64,000 nucleotides of DNA from Albidovulum sp. (GTDB lineage: Bacteria > Pseudomonadota > Alphaproteobacteria > Rhodobacterales > Rhodobacteraceae). Shown here piece after piece: positions 36,415 through 45,290 of this stretch. Every line of letters starts with the position of its first letter. Positions within the stretch are counted from its first letter, which is position 1. Under the pieces are notes generated by a model, which searched no databases, was not told where the DNA came from, and saw only the letters and a program-made list of their open reading frames with translations. Location of the stretch: NCBI GenBank assembly GCA_015491895.1, contig WFVA01000067.1, positions 1 to 64,000 on the forward strand. Direction: 5' to 3'. A program made the translations under genes and the position numbers.

Positions 36415-37920
36415 ATGGAAACGCTTTCCCTTCTTGCCGATGGCTTTGAGATCGCCCTTACCCCCGGCAATCTGATGCTGGCGATGGCCGGCTGCGTGCT
36501 CGGCACCATCATCGGCGCGCTGCCGGGGCTCGGGCCCAGCAATGGCGTGGCGATCCTCATTCCGCTGGCCTTCTCGCTCGGCCTTGACGCCACCGCCGCG
36601 CTGGTCCTGATGACGGCCGTCTATTACGGGGCGATGTATGGCGGGCGGATCAGTTCGATCCTGCTCAACATCCCCGGCGACGAACCGGCCCTCATGACAA
36701 CCCTTGACGGCTATCCGATGGCCAGACAGGGCCGCGCGGGCGATGCGCTGGTGCTATCGGGGGTGGCCTCCTTCGTGGGGGCCTTTCTTGCCACGCTCGG
36801 GCTGATGATGCTGGCGCCGTGGCTTGCGCGCATCGCCTTCAAGTTCGGCCCGGCGGAATATTTCGCGCTCTATATCCTCGCCTTCAGCACCCTGGGCGGC
36901 ATCGCCTCGGGCAATCAGGCCAAGGCGCTGATCGCCACCTGCATCGGGCTTGGCATCGCCATGATCGGGCTCGACAACGCCACCGGCATGCCCCGCTTCA
37001 CCTTCGGCAGCATGCACATGATGGACGGCATCGATTTCCTGGTGGCGATCGTCGGGCTTTTCGCCGTGGCGGAAGTGTTCGTGTTCATCGAAAGCCATGG
37101 CCGCGAATCCGCGCTCGGGGTGAAGCTCGGACGTATCCGCATCCCCTGGCGCGATATCCGCGCCACATTCACCACCATGCTGCGCGCAACCGGCATCGGC
37201 TTCATCGCCGGCATCCTGCCGGGCGCGGGCGCTTCGCTCGGCAGCTTCCTCGCCTATATGGGCGAAAAGGCCGTGGCGAAGGACAAATCCCGCTTCGGCA
37301 AGGGCGATCCGCGCGGCATCGCGGCGCCCGAAGCGGGCAACAACGCCGCCGCAGGGGGCGCGCTGGTGCCGATGCTGACGCTGGGCGTGCCGGGCTCGGG
37401 CACCACGGCGGTGCTGCTCGCGCTCCTGATGACGCTCAACATCACCCCCGGCCCCACGCTTTTCACCGATCGCCCGGATGTTGTCTGGGGGCTCATCGCC
37501 TCGCTTCTGATCGCCAATATCGTGCTGCTGGTGCTGAACGTGCCGCTGGTGAAGCTTTTCGTGAAGATCCTGATGGTGCCGCCCTCCGTGCTGCTGCCGG
37601 GAGTCACCATGATCTCCTTCGTCGGCATCTATTCGCTCTCGGGCTCGAGCTTCGATCTTCTGATGATGATCGGCTTCGGGGTGATGGGCTATTTCTTCCG
37701 CAAGCTCGATGTGCCCACGGTGCCGATCATCCTCGGCATCCTCCTTGGCAACAACATGGAAGACAGCCTGCGCCGCGCCATGGTGATCTCGGGCGGGGAC
37801 TGGACCTATCTCTTCTCCTCGCCGATCGCCATCGGCCTGTGGATCGCCGCCGTGCTCGGCTTCATGGCGCCGATGTTCCTGCGCGGCGTGCTGAAGCGCC
37901 CGCAGGCGATCACCGACTGA
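36415..37920 (+). CDS. tctA: Tripartite tricarboxylate transporter, large membrane subunit
   Basis: A 501-residue protein with about twelve helices, the TctA family hallmark. The conserved GALPGLGPSNGVAILIPLAF near residue 40 and GILPGAGASLGSFLAYMGEKA near 270 are the two inverted motif repeats. It forms the sodium- or proton-driven translocation channel. The frame could begin at TTG 36409, but ATG 36415 is preferred. Its stop overlaps the start of the AtuA gene by one nt. Confidence 0.9.
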   Translation: METLSLLADGFEIALTPGNLMLAMAGCVLGTIIGALPGLGPSNGVAILIPLAFSLGLDATAALVLMTAVYYGAMYGGRISSILLNIPGDEPALMTTLDGYPMARQGRAGDALVLSGVASFVGAFLATLGLMMLAPWLARIAFKFGPAEYFALYILAFSTLGGIASGNQAKALIATCIGLGIAMIGLDNATGMPRFTFGSMHMMDGIDFLVAIVGLFAVAEVFVFIESHGRESALGVKLGRIRIPWRDIRATFTTMLRATGIGFIAGILPGAGASLGSFLAYMGEKAVAKDKSRFGKGDPRGIAAPEAGNNAAAGGALVPMLTLGVPGSGTTAVLLALLMTLNITPGPTLFTDRPDVVWGLIASLLIANIVLLVLNVPLVKLFVKILMVPPSVLLPGVTMISFVGIYSLSGSSFDLLMMIGFGVMGYFFRKLDVPTVPIILGILLGNNMEDSLRRAMVISGGDWTYLFSSPIAIGLWIAAVLGFMAPMFLRGVLKRPQAITD

Positions 37921-39272
37921 TGCCCACCCGGGTGCTCATCCCCGGCGGCGCGCTCGGGCTTGGCTTTGACGAAGCGGCTCTCCGGCGCGGGGTCGGCGAA
38001 AGGCCCGACATCATCTGCATCGACGGCGGCTCCACCGACAGCGGCCCCCATTACCTCGGCACCGGCACCTCGAAATATTCGCGCGCCGGCACGAAGGCCG
38101 AATGGCGGCTCCTGATGGAAGCGCGCGCGCGCGCCGGCGTGCCGCTTCTGATCGGCACGGCCGGCACCTGCGGCACCGATGCCATGGTGGACCGGATGGC
38201 CGAGATCACCCGCGAGATCGCCGCAGAGCTGGGCCAGGCCCCGAAGATCGCCCGCCTCTACAGCGAGCAGAGCCCCGAGGCGATGGCGCGCGCCTTTCGC
38301 GCCGGCAGGATCGCGCCGCTCTGGCCCGAGATCCCGATCAGCGAGGAAACCCTGCTTTCCTGCACCCATATCGTGGCGCTTGCGGGGGCCGAGCAGATCA
38401 TGGCCGCGCTTGAAACCGGCGCCGATATCGTGATCGCCGGACGCGCCACCGATACCGCGGTGATCGCCGCCCTTCCCCTGATGCGCGGAGAAGATGCGGG
38501 CGCCGCCTGGCACGGCGCCAAGATCGGGGAATGCGGCGCGCTCTGCTCCACCAATCCGACCTCGGGCGTGATCGTGATCGATTTCGATCAGGCGGGCTTC
38601 ACGGTGCGCCCGATGGCCAAAGGCGCCTGCTGCACCCCCGATCTGGTGGCCGCGCACATGCTCTACGAGAACGCCGATCCCATCCGCCTGCACGAGCCCG
38701 GCGGCGTGCTGGATGTGAGCGGCGCGCGCTATGAGGCGGCAGGCGATGGCGCGGTGCGGGTGGAGGGCGCGGCATGGGAAGAAGGCCCCTACAGCGTGAA
38801 GCTCGAAGGCGCGCGGCTGGCCGGGTATCAGTCTTCTGCGCTGGTGCTGCTGCGCAATCCGCGCTACGTGGCCCGGGCGCGCGAATGGTGTGCACGCCTT
38901 GAAGAAACGCTGCGCGGCGAGATCGCCGCCCGCCTCGGCCTCACGCCCGGCCAGTATCACCTCGAGCTACGCCGCATCGGCGAGGATGCCACCCTCGGCC
39001 CCCTCGAAAACGCGCCGGGCAGCCCATGCGAAATCGGCGTGCTGCTGATCGCCACCGCGCCCGATCAGGCCAGCGCGCACGAGATCGCGCGCCTTGCCAA
39101 CCCTCACCTCCTGCACATGCCGCTCGGGCCCGACGAACCCCAGGCCACCCATGCCTTCCCCTTCTCGCCGCCGGAATGGGATCGCGGCGCGCTCCATGAA
39201 TTCTGCCTCAATCACGTGCTGGCCTGCGATGATCCGATGGCCCCCTTCCGCATCGAAACGGAGCAGCTCTGA
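37920..39272 (+). CDS. AtuA-like (DUF1446) acyl-CoA catabolism protein
   Basis: A 450-residue protein of the acyclic terpene utilization AtuA family. The N-terminal half contains LIPGGALGLGFDEAAL, PDIICIDGGSTDSGPHYLG and LIGTAGTCGTDAMVDRM, all typical of the family. AtuA is required for citronellol/geraniol breakdown in Pseudomonas but its reaction is unknown. The gene starts with ATG overlapping the tctA stop (TGATG), and is followed by DUF4387 with a one-nt gap. This fixed pair recurs in other genomes. The substrate is probably the compound imported by TctABC. Confidence 0.75.
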   Translation: MPTRVLIPGGALGLGFDEAALRRGVGERPDIICIDGGSTDSGPHYLGTGTSKYSRAGTKAEWRLLMEARARAGVPLLIGTAGTCGTDAMVDRMAEITREIAAELGQAPKIARLYSEQSPEAMARAFRAGRIAPLWPEIPISEETLLSCTHIVALAGAEQIMAALETGADIVIAGRATDTAVIAALPLMRGEDAGAAWHGAKIGECGALCSTNPTSGVIVIDFDQAGFTVRPMAKGACCTPDLVAAHMLYENADPIRLHEPGGVLDVSGARYEAAGDGAVRVEGAAWEEGPYSVKLEGARLAGYQSSALVLLRNPRYVARAREWCARLEETLRGEIAARLGLTPGQYHLELRRIGEDATLGPLENAPGSPCEIGVLLIATAPDQASAHEIARLANPHLLHMPLGPDEPQATHAFPFSPPEWDRGALHEFCLNHVLACDDPMAPFRIETEQL

Positions 39273-39273
39273 C

Positions 39274-39579
39274 ATGCCCCGCCTCGCCGATATCGCCGCC
39301 CGCATCCGCGCCAAGAATGCCGGCCCCTTCGTTCTGACCCTCGATATCTTCTGCGCTGACGCCGCAAGCTTCGATACCATCCGAAGTGCTCTCCCCACCG
39401 CCCGCATCGCCGCCCTTTACGGCGCGCGGGAAACGGATGTGAAGCGCTTCGAGCTGCCCGCGCTCAAGGTGCTGAAATTCTCGTTTCCCCGCCCCGTGGT
39501 GCAGGGAAGCCGCGAAGACCGCGACATGCACGCCTCGCAATGGGCCATCCCGCTTGGCGAACTCGAAATCGGCGCCTGA
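39274..39579 (+). CDS. DUF4387 family protein
   Basis: A 101-residue protein with the DUF4387 pattern: IRAKNAGPFVLTLDIFC at the N-terminus, ALYGARETDVKRFELPALKVLKFSFPRPVVQGS in the middle and DRDMHASQWAIPL near the end. The family usually follows or is fused to AtuA-type DUF1446, so the two act together, possibly as one hydratase or mutase. It begins one nt after the AtuA stop. Confidence 0.85.
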   Translation: MPRLADIAARIRAKNAGPFVLTLDIFCADAASFDTIRSALPTARIAALYGARETDVKRFELPALKVLKFSFPRPVVQGSREDRDMHASQWAIPLGELEIGA

Positions 39580-39677
39580 CGGAAAGCGACGCCCCCATGT
39601 CGCCCCCGTGATTGCGCCGGCCCACCGTTGTGGCAAGGCTTGGGAAAATGCCAAGCATATCTGATCGGGAGACGCTC

Positions 39678-40604
39678 ATGGCCATCTCCTTCTTCACCGC
39701 GCCGGGGCGCTTCTTCAAGGGTAATCTGCACACCCATTCCGATATGTCCGATGGCGCGCTTGCGCCTGGCGAGGTGTGCCGGCGCTACCGCGAGGCGGGC
39801 TATGATTTCATCTCGATCACCGATCATTTTCTCGGCATGTATGGCTATCCGATCACCGATACCCGCGCCTTCCGGGCGGATGGTTTCACCACGATCCCCG
39901 GCGCCGAACTTCATATCGACGCGATGGACAACGGCGGGCTTTGGCATATCCTCGCCGTCGGCCTGCCGGAGGATTTCGCCCCCCCCGACGTGCCCCATTT
40001 CATGCACACCGAATGCAGCGAAAGCGCGGCCGAACTGGCCGCGCGGGCGCGCGAGGCGGGGGCTTTCGTGGCGATCGCGCATCCGCACTGGTCGGGCCTC
40101 ACCGAGGCCGACGCGCGCCGCATCACCGCCGCCCATGCGGTGGAGATCTACAACCACGGCTGCGCCGTCGAATGCGATCGCGGGGATGGTCTGCTTTCCT
40201 TCGAACACATGCTCAACGAGGGCCGCCGCCTCACCGCCATCGCCACGGATGACGCTCATTTCCACAACCCCGATCACTTCGGCGGCTGGGTGATGGTGAA
40301 AGCGCGCGAAAACAGCCCCGAAGCCCTGCTCGCGGCCCTGAAGGCGGGCGATTTCTACGCCTCGAGCGGCCCCGAAATCCATGACATCCGCCTCACCGGA
40401 CGCGCCATCGAGGTGAAATGCTCCCCCGCTTCCACCATCGCCGTGCAGGGCAATGTGACAGCCGCAAGCTTCGAATGCGGCGAGGGGCTTGCCTCGGCCA
40501 CGATCGCGCTCGACCGCTTCGCCGCCAGCCCCTGGGTGCGGGTCACGGTGATCGACGGCGCGGGCAAAAGGGCATGGTCCAACCCGATCTGGCTTGACGG
40601 CTGA
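39678..40604 (+). CDS. PHP-domain metallohydrolase (CehA/McbA-like)
   Basis: A 308-residue metal-dependent hydrolase with the PHP motifs: NLHTHSDMSDG (His-His pair), FISITDHFLGM, IAHPHWSG and ATDDAHFHN. The CehA/McbA group includes carbaryl hydrolases and phosphoesterases, so an ester or amide bond of the catabolised compound may be the substrate. ATG 39678 has GGGAG upstream. It is 98 nt after the DUF4387 gene on the same strand. Confidence 0.8.
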   Translation: MAISFFTAPGRFFKGNLHTHSDMSDGALAPGEVCRRYREAGYDFISITDHFLGMYGYPITDTRAFRADGFTTIPGAELHIDAMDNGGLWHILAVGLPEDFAPPDVPHFMHTECSESAAELAARAREAGAFVAIAHPHWSGLTEADARRITAAHAVEIYNHGCAVECDRGDGLLSFEHMLNEGRRLTAIATDDAHFHNPDHFGGWVMVKARENSPEALLAALKAGDFYASSGPEIHDIRLTGRAIEVKCSPASTIAVQGNVTAASFECGEGLASATIALDRFAASPWVRVTVIDGAGKRAWSNPIWLDG

Positions 40605-40746
40605 TCCCCCTTTCCGCCAGATGCCCGCATGACCTGCGCTTCACCGTGGCGCATGTGCAATCGCCCGTTTGCATCGCCGGCCGAAGGATCAGCCGGCACG
40701 AACGGGGGCCGCCATATCCGGGGCAGGAGCCGAAGGGAGGCGAGGA

Positions 40747-42159
40747 ATGAGCCTTGTGGATGAAATCGCCGGGATCATCGGCGCAAAACACGTGCTGCGG
40801 GGCGCCGACATGACCCCCTTCACAAGGGACTGGACGGGCAAATACACGAGCCGCCCGCGCGCCGTGCTGCGCCCGGGCAATACGCGGGAGGTCGCGGAGA
40901 TCGTGAAGCGCGCCGCCGCAGAAGGTGCGGCAATCGTGCCGGTGGGCGGCAACACGGGGCTTGCGGGCGGCACCATGAACGAGGGTGCGCTGATGATCTC
41001 GCTTTCGCGGCTCAATCGCATTCAGGAGATCAACCGCGCCGCGCGCACGGCGCGGGTTGAGGCGGGCGTTGTGCTTGCCGCCCTGCACGAGGCGGCAGGC
41101 GCCGAGGGGCTTTCCTTCCCCCTCACCTTCGGCGCGCGCGGCTCGGCCACAATCGGCGGCGTGCTATCCACCAATGCCGGGGGCTCGAACGTGCTTCGCT
41201 ACGGCAACGCGCGCGCGCTTTGCCTCGGGATCGAGGCGGTGCTGCCCTCGGGCGAGGTGATGGATCTGATGAGCCCCCTCCACAAGGACAACACCGGCTA
41301 TGATCTGCGCGATCTCATGATCGGCGCCGAGGGCACGCTCGGCATCATCACCAGCGCGGTGCTGAAGCTGGTGCCGGCCCCGCGCGCCCATGCCACGGCG
41401 CTCGTGGCGCCGGCCTCGCTCGAAGAGGCGCTGACGCTTCTCAACCGCCTGCAGGAGGAAAGCGACGGCGCGGTGGAAGCCTTTGAATTCATGCCGGGAA
41501 CATACATGAAAAGCCTCGTCCGCCACCGCCCCGACCTGAAGCCTCCCTTTTCGCAGATTCACGAGGTGAACATCCTTGTCGAGGCGGCCTCGGCTGCCCC
41601 GCGCGCGGCCATTCCGGGCCCGGACGGGCGCCTGCCGCTGGATGCGCTGCTCGAAGACACCCTCGGCGAGATGCTGGAAAGCGGCGCGGTGATTGATGCC
41701 GTCATCGCCCATACCGAAAGCCAGCGCGCGCATCTGTGGGCGATGCGCGAGGCGGCGGCCGAGATCACCTTCACCCGCCGGCCGATCGTGGACAATGATA
41801 TCGCCCTGCCCCTCGATCGGGTGGCGGCCTTCTTCGCGGGGGCGGAAGAACGGCTCGTGGCACTTGATCCCGGGGCCGAAACGATCAGTGTTGCGCATCT
41901 GGGCGATGGCAACATTCATTACGCTGTCTATCCGACGCGCGATGATCCGGCCCATCTCGATGCGATCCGCGGGATGGTGGAGGATGTGGTGGCCGAACTG
42001 GGGGGAAGCTTCTCGGCCGAACACGGGATCGGGCTTTCGAAGCTCGCCACAATGGCCCGGCGCAAGGATCGCGCGGCGCTCGGGATGATGCGCGCGATCA
42101 AGGCGGCTGTGGATCCGCTCAACATCATGAACCCGGGCAAGCTGCTGCCGGGGGGCTGA
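40747..42159 (+). CDS. FAD-linked D-2-hydroxyacid dehydrogenase
   Basis: A 470-residue flavoprotein of the GlcD/D-lactate dehydrogenase type. The FAD domain has GGNTGLAGGTMNEGA and FGARGSATIGGVLSTNAGGSNVLRYGNARA, and the C-terminal half has the metal/catalytic His motifs HLGDGNIHYAV and SAEHGIGLSK. It should oxidise a 2-hydroxyacid such as D-lactate or D-2-hydroxyglutarate. ATG 40747 follows GGGAGG. As the last gene of the TctABC cluster it fits a hydroxyacid intermediate in catabolism. Confidence 0.85.
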   Translation: MSLVDEIAGIIGAKHVLRGADMTPFTRDWTGKYTSRPRAVLRPGNTREVAEIVKRAAAEGAAIVPVGGNTGLAGGTMNEGALMISLSRLNRIQEINRAARTARVEAGVVLAALHEAAGAEGLSFPLTFGARGSATIGGVLSTNAGGSNVLRYGNARALCLGIEAVLPSGEVMDLMSPLHKDNTGYDLRDLMIGAEGTLGIITSAVLKLVPAPRAHATALVAPASLEEALTLLNRLQEESDGAVEAFEFMPGTYMKSLVRHRPDLKPPFSQIHEVNILVEAASAAPRAAIPGPDGRLPLDALLEDTLGEMLESGAVIDAVIAHTESQRAHLWAMREAAAEITFTRRPIVDNDIALPLDRVAAFFAGAEERLVALDPGAETISVAHLGDGNIHYAVYPTRDDPAHLDAIRGMVEDVVAELGGSFSAEHGIGLSKLATMARRKDRAALGMMRAIKAAVDPLNIMNPGKLLPGG

Positions 42160-42166
42160 AATTTCT

Positions 42167-42200
42167 TGCCTCCGGCGGGGATATTTGCAGACCAGTGATG
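42167..42200. repeat. Single-arm dispersed element after the FAD dehydrogenase gene
   Basis: TTGCCTCCGGCGGGGATATTTGCAGACCAGTGATG on the plus strand, 7 nt after the gene's stop. It is in the same orientation, relative to the preceding gene, as the copies after betA and hemE. Confidence 0.75.
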
Positions 42201-42237
42201 GGGAACAGAAGCGCAGGTGAAACGCAAGCGGCACGAC

Positions 42238-43185
42238 TCAGGCGATCCAGTCGAAGAAATCCGCGCCGGCGAGGGATTTCAGGCGTTCGGCAAGTGCCTG
42301 GCCCATTTCGGCGGCGTCTTCGAAGGGGCCGCGCTCTTCGCCGGCGTGGGCCTCGCTGCCATCCGGGCGCAGGATTTCGCCGCGCAGGTGGAGGTGACCC
42401 TCGTGCAGCGTGGCAAGGCCGGCGATCGGGGTCTCGCAGGAGCCGTCCAGCGTTGCGAGAAAGGCGCGCTCTGCCGCGAGGCGGTGGCCCGTTTCGCCAT
42501 CGTGGATGGCTTCGAGCATGGCGGCCACGCGCACATCGCCCGCGCGCCGTTCGATCCCGATTGCGCCCTGGGCAACGGCGGGCAGCATTTCATCAGGCGA
42601 GATCGCGATGCGGGGCACATCCTCATAGCCCAGGCGATTGAGGCCCGCCATGGCGAGAAAGGTGCAATCGGCCATGCCCTGCTCGAGCTTTTTGAGGCGG
42701 GTCTGAACATTGCCGCGGAATTCGACCACCTGAAGATCGGGGCGCTTGTGCAGGATCTGGGCGCTGCGGCGCAGGCTCGAGGTGCCCACCACGGCGCCGG
42801 GCACAAGCGCATCGAGGCTCTCGACATGGGGGGAGATGAAGGCATCGCGCACATCCTCGCGCGGCAGGTAGCAATCGAGAAGAAGCCCCTCGGGCTGGAG
42901 CACCGGCATGTCCTTCATCGAATGCACGGCGATATCGATCGCGCCGGAGAGGAGATCCTCCTCGATCTCCTTCGTGAACAGCCCCTTGCCGCCGATATCC
43001 TTCAGCGGACGATCCTGCACACGATCGCCGGTGGTGGTGATCACCACGATCTCGAAGGCGGCCTCTGGCAGATCGAAGGCGTGGGCCAGGCGTTCGCGGG
43101 TTTCATGGGCCTGCGCGAGGGCGAGCGGCGAGCCGCGGGTGCCGATCCTGAGCGGCTGGGAGGGAGAGGGGAGATCCTGTTTCAT
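42238..43185 (-). CDS. hemC: Hydroxymethylbilane synthase (porphobilinogen deaminase)
   Basis: A 315-residue enzyme that joins four porphobilinogen units into hydroxymethylbilane in heme biosynthesis. It has RIGTRGSPLALAQ at the N-terminus, IGGKGLFTKEIEEDLLSGAIDIAVHSMKDMP, and the dipyrromethane cofactor Cys in LDGSCETPIAG (near residue 245). ATG 43185 has AAGGGCC nearby. It diverges from hemE across 111 nt, as is usual in Rhodobacterales. Confidence 0.95.
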   Translation of the reverse strand: MKQDLPSPSQPLRIGTRGSPLALAQAHETRERLAHAFDLPEAAFEIVVITTTGDRVQDRPLKDIGGKGLFTKEIEEDLLSGAIDIAVHSMKDMPVLQPEGLLLDCYLPREDVRDAFISPHVESLDALVPGAVVGTSSLRRSAQILHKRPDLQVVEFRGNVQTRLKKLEQGMADCTFLAMAGLNRLGYEDVPRIAISPDEMLPAVAQGAIGIERRAGDVRVAAMLEAIHDGETGHRLAAERAFLATLDGSCETPIAGLATLHEGHLHLRGEILRPDGSEAHAGEERGPFEDAAEMGQALAERLKSLAGADFFDWIA

Positions 43186-43296
43186 ACGGCCCTTGATAGA
43201 CGCGGCATAAGGCCCTGACAACGCCAAAAGGAAAGCTTGCGGCTTGACATCCGCGCGCACTCGGGGGAGTGCGGGGTAACGAGGAAAGGAATGGGC

Positions 43297-44334
43297 ATGA
43301 GCGAGGAAAAGAAGCTTCTGCGTGCGCTTCGCGGCGAGGTTATGGATGTGCCGCCGGTGTGGATGATGCGTCAGGCCGGGCGTTACCTGCCGGAATACAG
43401 GGAAACGCGGGCAAAGGCGGGGGATTTCCTTTCGCTCTGCTACAATCCCGAGCTTGCGGCGGAGGTGACGCTCCAGCCGATCCGCCGTTTCGGCTTTGAT
43501 GCGGCGATCCTTTTCGCCGATATTCTGCTGGTGCCCCAGGCGCTTGGCGCTGACCTGTGGTTTGTTGCCGGGGAAGGCCCGCGGCTTTCGACGATCACGA
43601 CCCCAGGCGAATTGGCCGCACTGAAGCCGGTGGAGGAGATACACGAGACCCTCGCGCCGGTTTATGAAACCGTGCGCATCCTGGCGCGGGAACTGCCGCA
43701 GGAAACCGCGCTGATCGGCTTTGCCGGCGCTCCCTGGACGGTGGCCACCTACATGATCGCCGGGCGCGGCACGCCGGATCAAGGCCCCGCGCACCGGCTG
43801 AAGGCGGAGGACCGCGCCACATTCGAGGCCCTGCTCGGGCGCATCACCGAGGCCACGATCGAATATCTTTCACGCCAGATCGAGGCCGGCGCGGAGGTGG
43901 TGAAACTGTTTGACAGCTGGGCGGGATCGCTCAGGGGCGACGATTTCCGCGCCTATGCGCTTGAGCCGACGAAGCGGATCATCGCCGAACTGAAGCAGCG
44001 CCACCCGGGCATACCGGTGATCGCCTTCCCCCGCGAGGCGGGCGAGAACTACATCGGATTTTCCCGCGCCACCGGCGCCGATTGCGTGGCGCTCGACAAT
44101 TCCGTGGATGCTGAATGGGCGGCGCGGCATGTGCAGAAGGACGGCTGCGTGCAGGGCAATCTCGCACCCGGCCACATGGTGACGGGCGGGCAGGCGCTGA
44201 TCGACGAGACGCGGCGCATTCGCGATGCCTTCGCCGGCGGGCCGCATATCTTCAACCTCGGCCATGGAATCACCCCGGATGCGGATCCCGAGAATGTGCA
44301 GCTTATGATCGATACGCTGCGCGAGGCGCGATAG
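43297..44334 (+). CDS. hemE: Uroporphyrinogen decarboxylase
   Basis: A 345-residue enzyme that decarboxylates uroporphyrinogen III to coproporphyrinogen III. The substrate-binding motif [17 protein letters not shown] and [16 protein letters not shown] are intact. ATG 43297 (six nt after AAGGA) gives a typical short N-terminus; ATG 43291, two codons upstream, is equally possible. A TTGACA -35 is at 43244-43249. The gene ends in a hairpin followed by a degenerate copy of the dispersed element. Confidence 0.95.
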   Translation: MSEEKKLLRALRGEVMDVPPVWMMRQAGRYLPEYRETRAKAGDFLSLCYNPELAAEVTLQPIRRFGFDAAILFADILLVPQALGADLWFVAGEGPRLSTITTPGELAALKPVEEIHETLAPVYETVRILARELPQETALIGFAGAPWTVATYMIAGRGTPDQGPAHRLKAEDRATFEALLGRITEATIEYLSRQIEAGAEVVKLFDSWAGSLRGDDFRAYALEPTKRIIAELKQRHPGIPVIAFPREAGENYIGFSRATGADCVALDNSVDAEWAARHVQKDGCVQGNLAPGHMVTGGQALIDETRRIRDAFAGGPHIFNLGHGITPDADPENVQLMIDTLREAR

Positions 44335-44396
44335 GCGCGAGAGGGGGCTTGGGGCATCCTGCCGGACTGGCCTTACTGTCTGCTGCTGCCTCGAGA

Positions 44397-44430
44397 GCGG
44401 GGGCTGCCCGACCTTGCTTTCGGCCCCCGC
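44397..44430 (+). terminator. GC stem-loop after hemE
   Basis: GCGGGGGC (44397-44404) and GCCCCCGC (44423-44430) make a perfect 8-bp stem with an 18-nt loop, 60-95 nt past the hemE stop. No T-run follows directly; a degenerate dispersed element with ATATTT comes ten nt later. Confidence 0.55.
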
Positions 44431-44439
44431 CCCGCGCGC

Positions 44440-44465
44440 CCGGGATATTTGGCGACCAGTGAGGG
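44440..44465. repeat. Degenerate copy of the dispersed element
   Basis: CCCGGGATATTTGGCGACCAGTGAGG keeps the GGGATATTT core and GACCAGTGA end of the element but has lost the CCTCCGGC part. It reads in the sense of the preceding hemE gene. Confidence 0.6.
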
Positions 44466-44528
44466 AATGAAAGAGGGCGGCACATGGCCGCCCTTTGCTT
44501 TCGATATTCGCCGGGTGCCCGGCCTGGC

Positions 44529-45170
44529 TCAGCTCGCGAGGCTGAGAGCCGGTTGCGGCGCGAAGACATCGTGGCGGATGCCGGAGAATTCGCGGATGTT
44601 GTTGATCCGCTGCTGGCTGCAATCCATCAGCGCCGCCAGAGCGGTGACCTTGCCCATGGGCTTGGGGCTTCCGAGATAGCCGTAGGGCGCATTGCCCGAG
44701 CGCTTCAGAACCCGGTCCATCACCGGATCGATCACCGCCACGGCATCCTTGATCCCCGCCTGGAGGCCGTATTCGAAAGCGCCGATCATCACTTCGCTCG
44801 TCACGTAGGAGATCGAGCGCGGGTGCTTGCCGCGGGTGAGCTTCTTCGTGTCCACGCAAAAGCGCGTCGCTTCCCACACCCGGCTGCTGCGGATCGGCGG
44901 CTCGCCATCAAGGAGGCAGGAGAACACGTCCGAGAGCATGTGCGGCCCGGTTGTCTGCAACAGGCGCATGCAGCCCACCACATCGCCATCCTCATCCACG
45001 CTGATCACATGGGCGGGATCGAGATCATCGAACTGATCGATCTCCCGCCCGTTGACGACATTGACTTCCCAGCCGAGCCGCCCCTCGAAGACGCGAGCGC
45101 GCAACTGGAACATGGCATCGAGAAGCTCAGGATATTCGTGTTTGTTCAGTGAATCGACGATAATGATCAT
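44529..45170 (-). CDS. luxI: Acyl-homoserine lactone synthase
   Basis: A 213-residue autoinducer synthase, joining an acyl chain from acyl-ACP to S-adenosylmethionine. The invariant LuxI residues are present: LRARVFEGRLGWEV (Arg, Phe, Trp in the N-terminal third), GREIDQFDDLDPAHVI, and the C-terminal SRVWEATRFCVD (Glu-Arg pair). ATG 45170 follows AAGGGGAAA. It lies 120 nt downstream of luxR on the same strand, with a palindromic lux-box-like site between. The acyl chain length cannot be predicted. Confidence 0.95.
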   Translation of the reverse strand: MIIIVDSLNKHEYPELLDAMFQLRARVFEGRLGWEVNVVNGREIDQFDDLDPAHVISVDEDGDVVGCMRLLQTTGPHMLSDVFSCLLDGEPPIRSSRVWEATRFCVDTKKLTRGKHPRSISYVTSEVMIGAFEYGLQAGIKDAVAVIDPVMDRVLKRSGNAPYGYLGSPKPMGKVTALAALMDCSQQRINNIREFSGIRHDVFAPQPALSLAS

Positions 45171-45227
45171 GGCATTTCCCCTTTTGTTTCTGAAACCTAC
45201 ATTCGGGGAAAAATTCGTTAACTACTA

Positions 45228-45243
45228 TACGGGTATTCCCGTA
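45228..45243. promoter_or_regulatory. Candidate lux box upstream of luxI
   Basis: TACGGG-TATT-CCCGTA, a perfect 16-bp inverted repeat, lies 58-73 nt before luxI, in the usual place for LuxR-AHL activation from a -40 region. The sequence differs from the Vibrio box but the size and spacing fit. Confidence 0.55.
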
Positions 45244-45290
45244 AAATGCCCGCAATGGGCGATTTTTTCTCTTCCCGGTAGATCGGAAAT

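Noticed and set aside
36819-37919. Upstream extension of the AtuA-like frame inside tctA
   Set aside because: The extension lies out of frame within conserved tctA; the AtuA start is the ATG overlapping the tctA stop.
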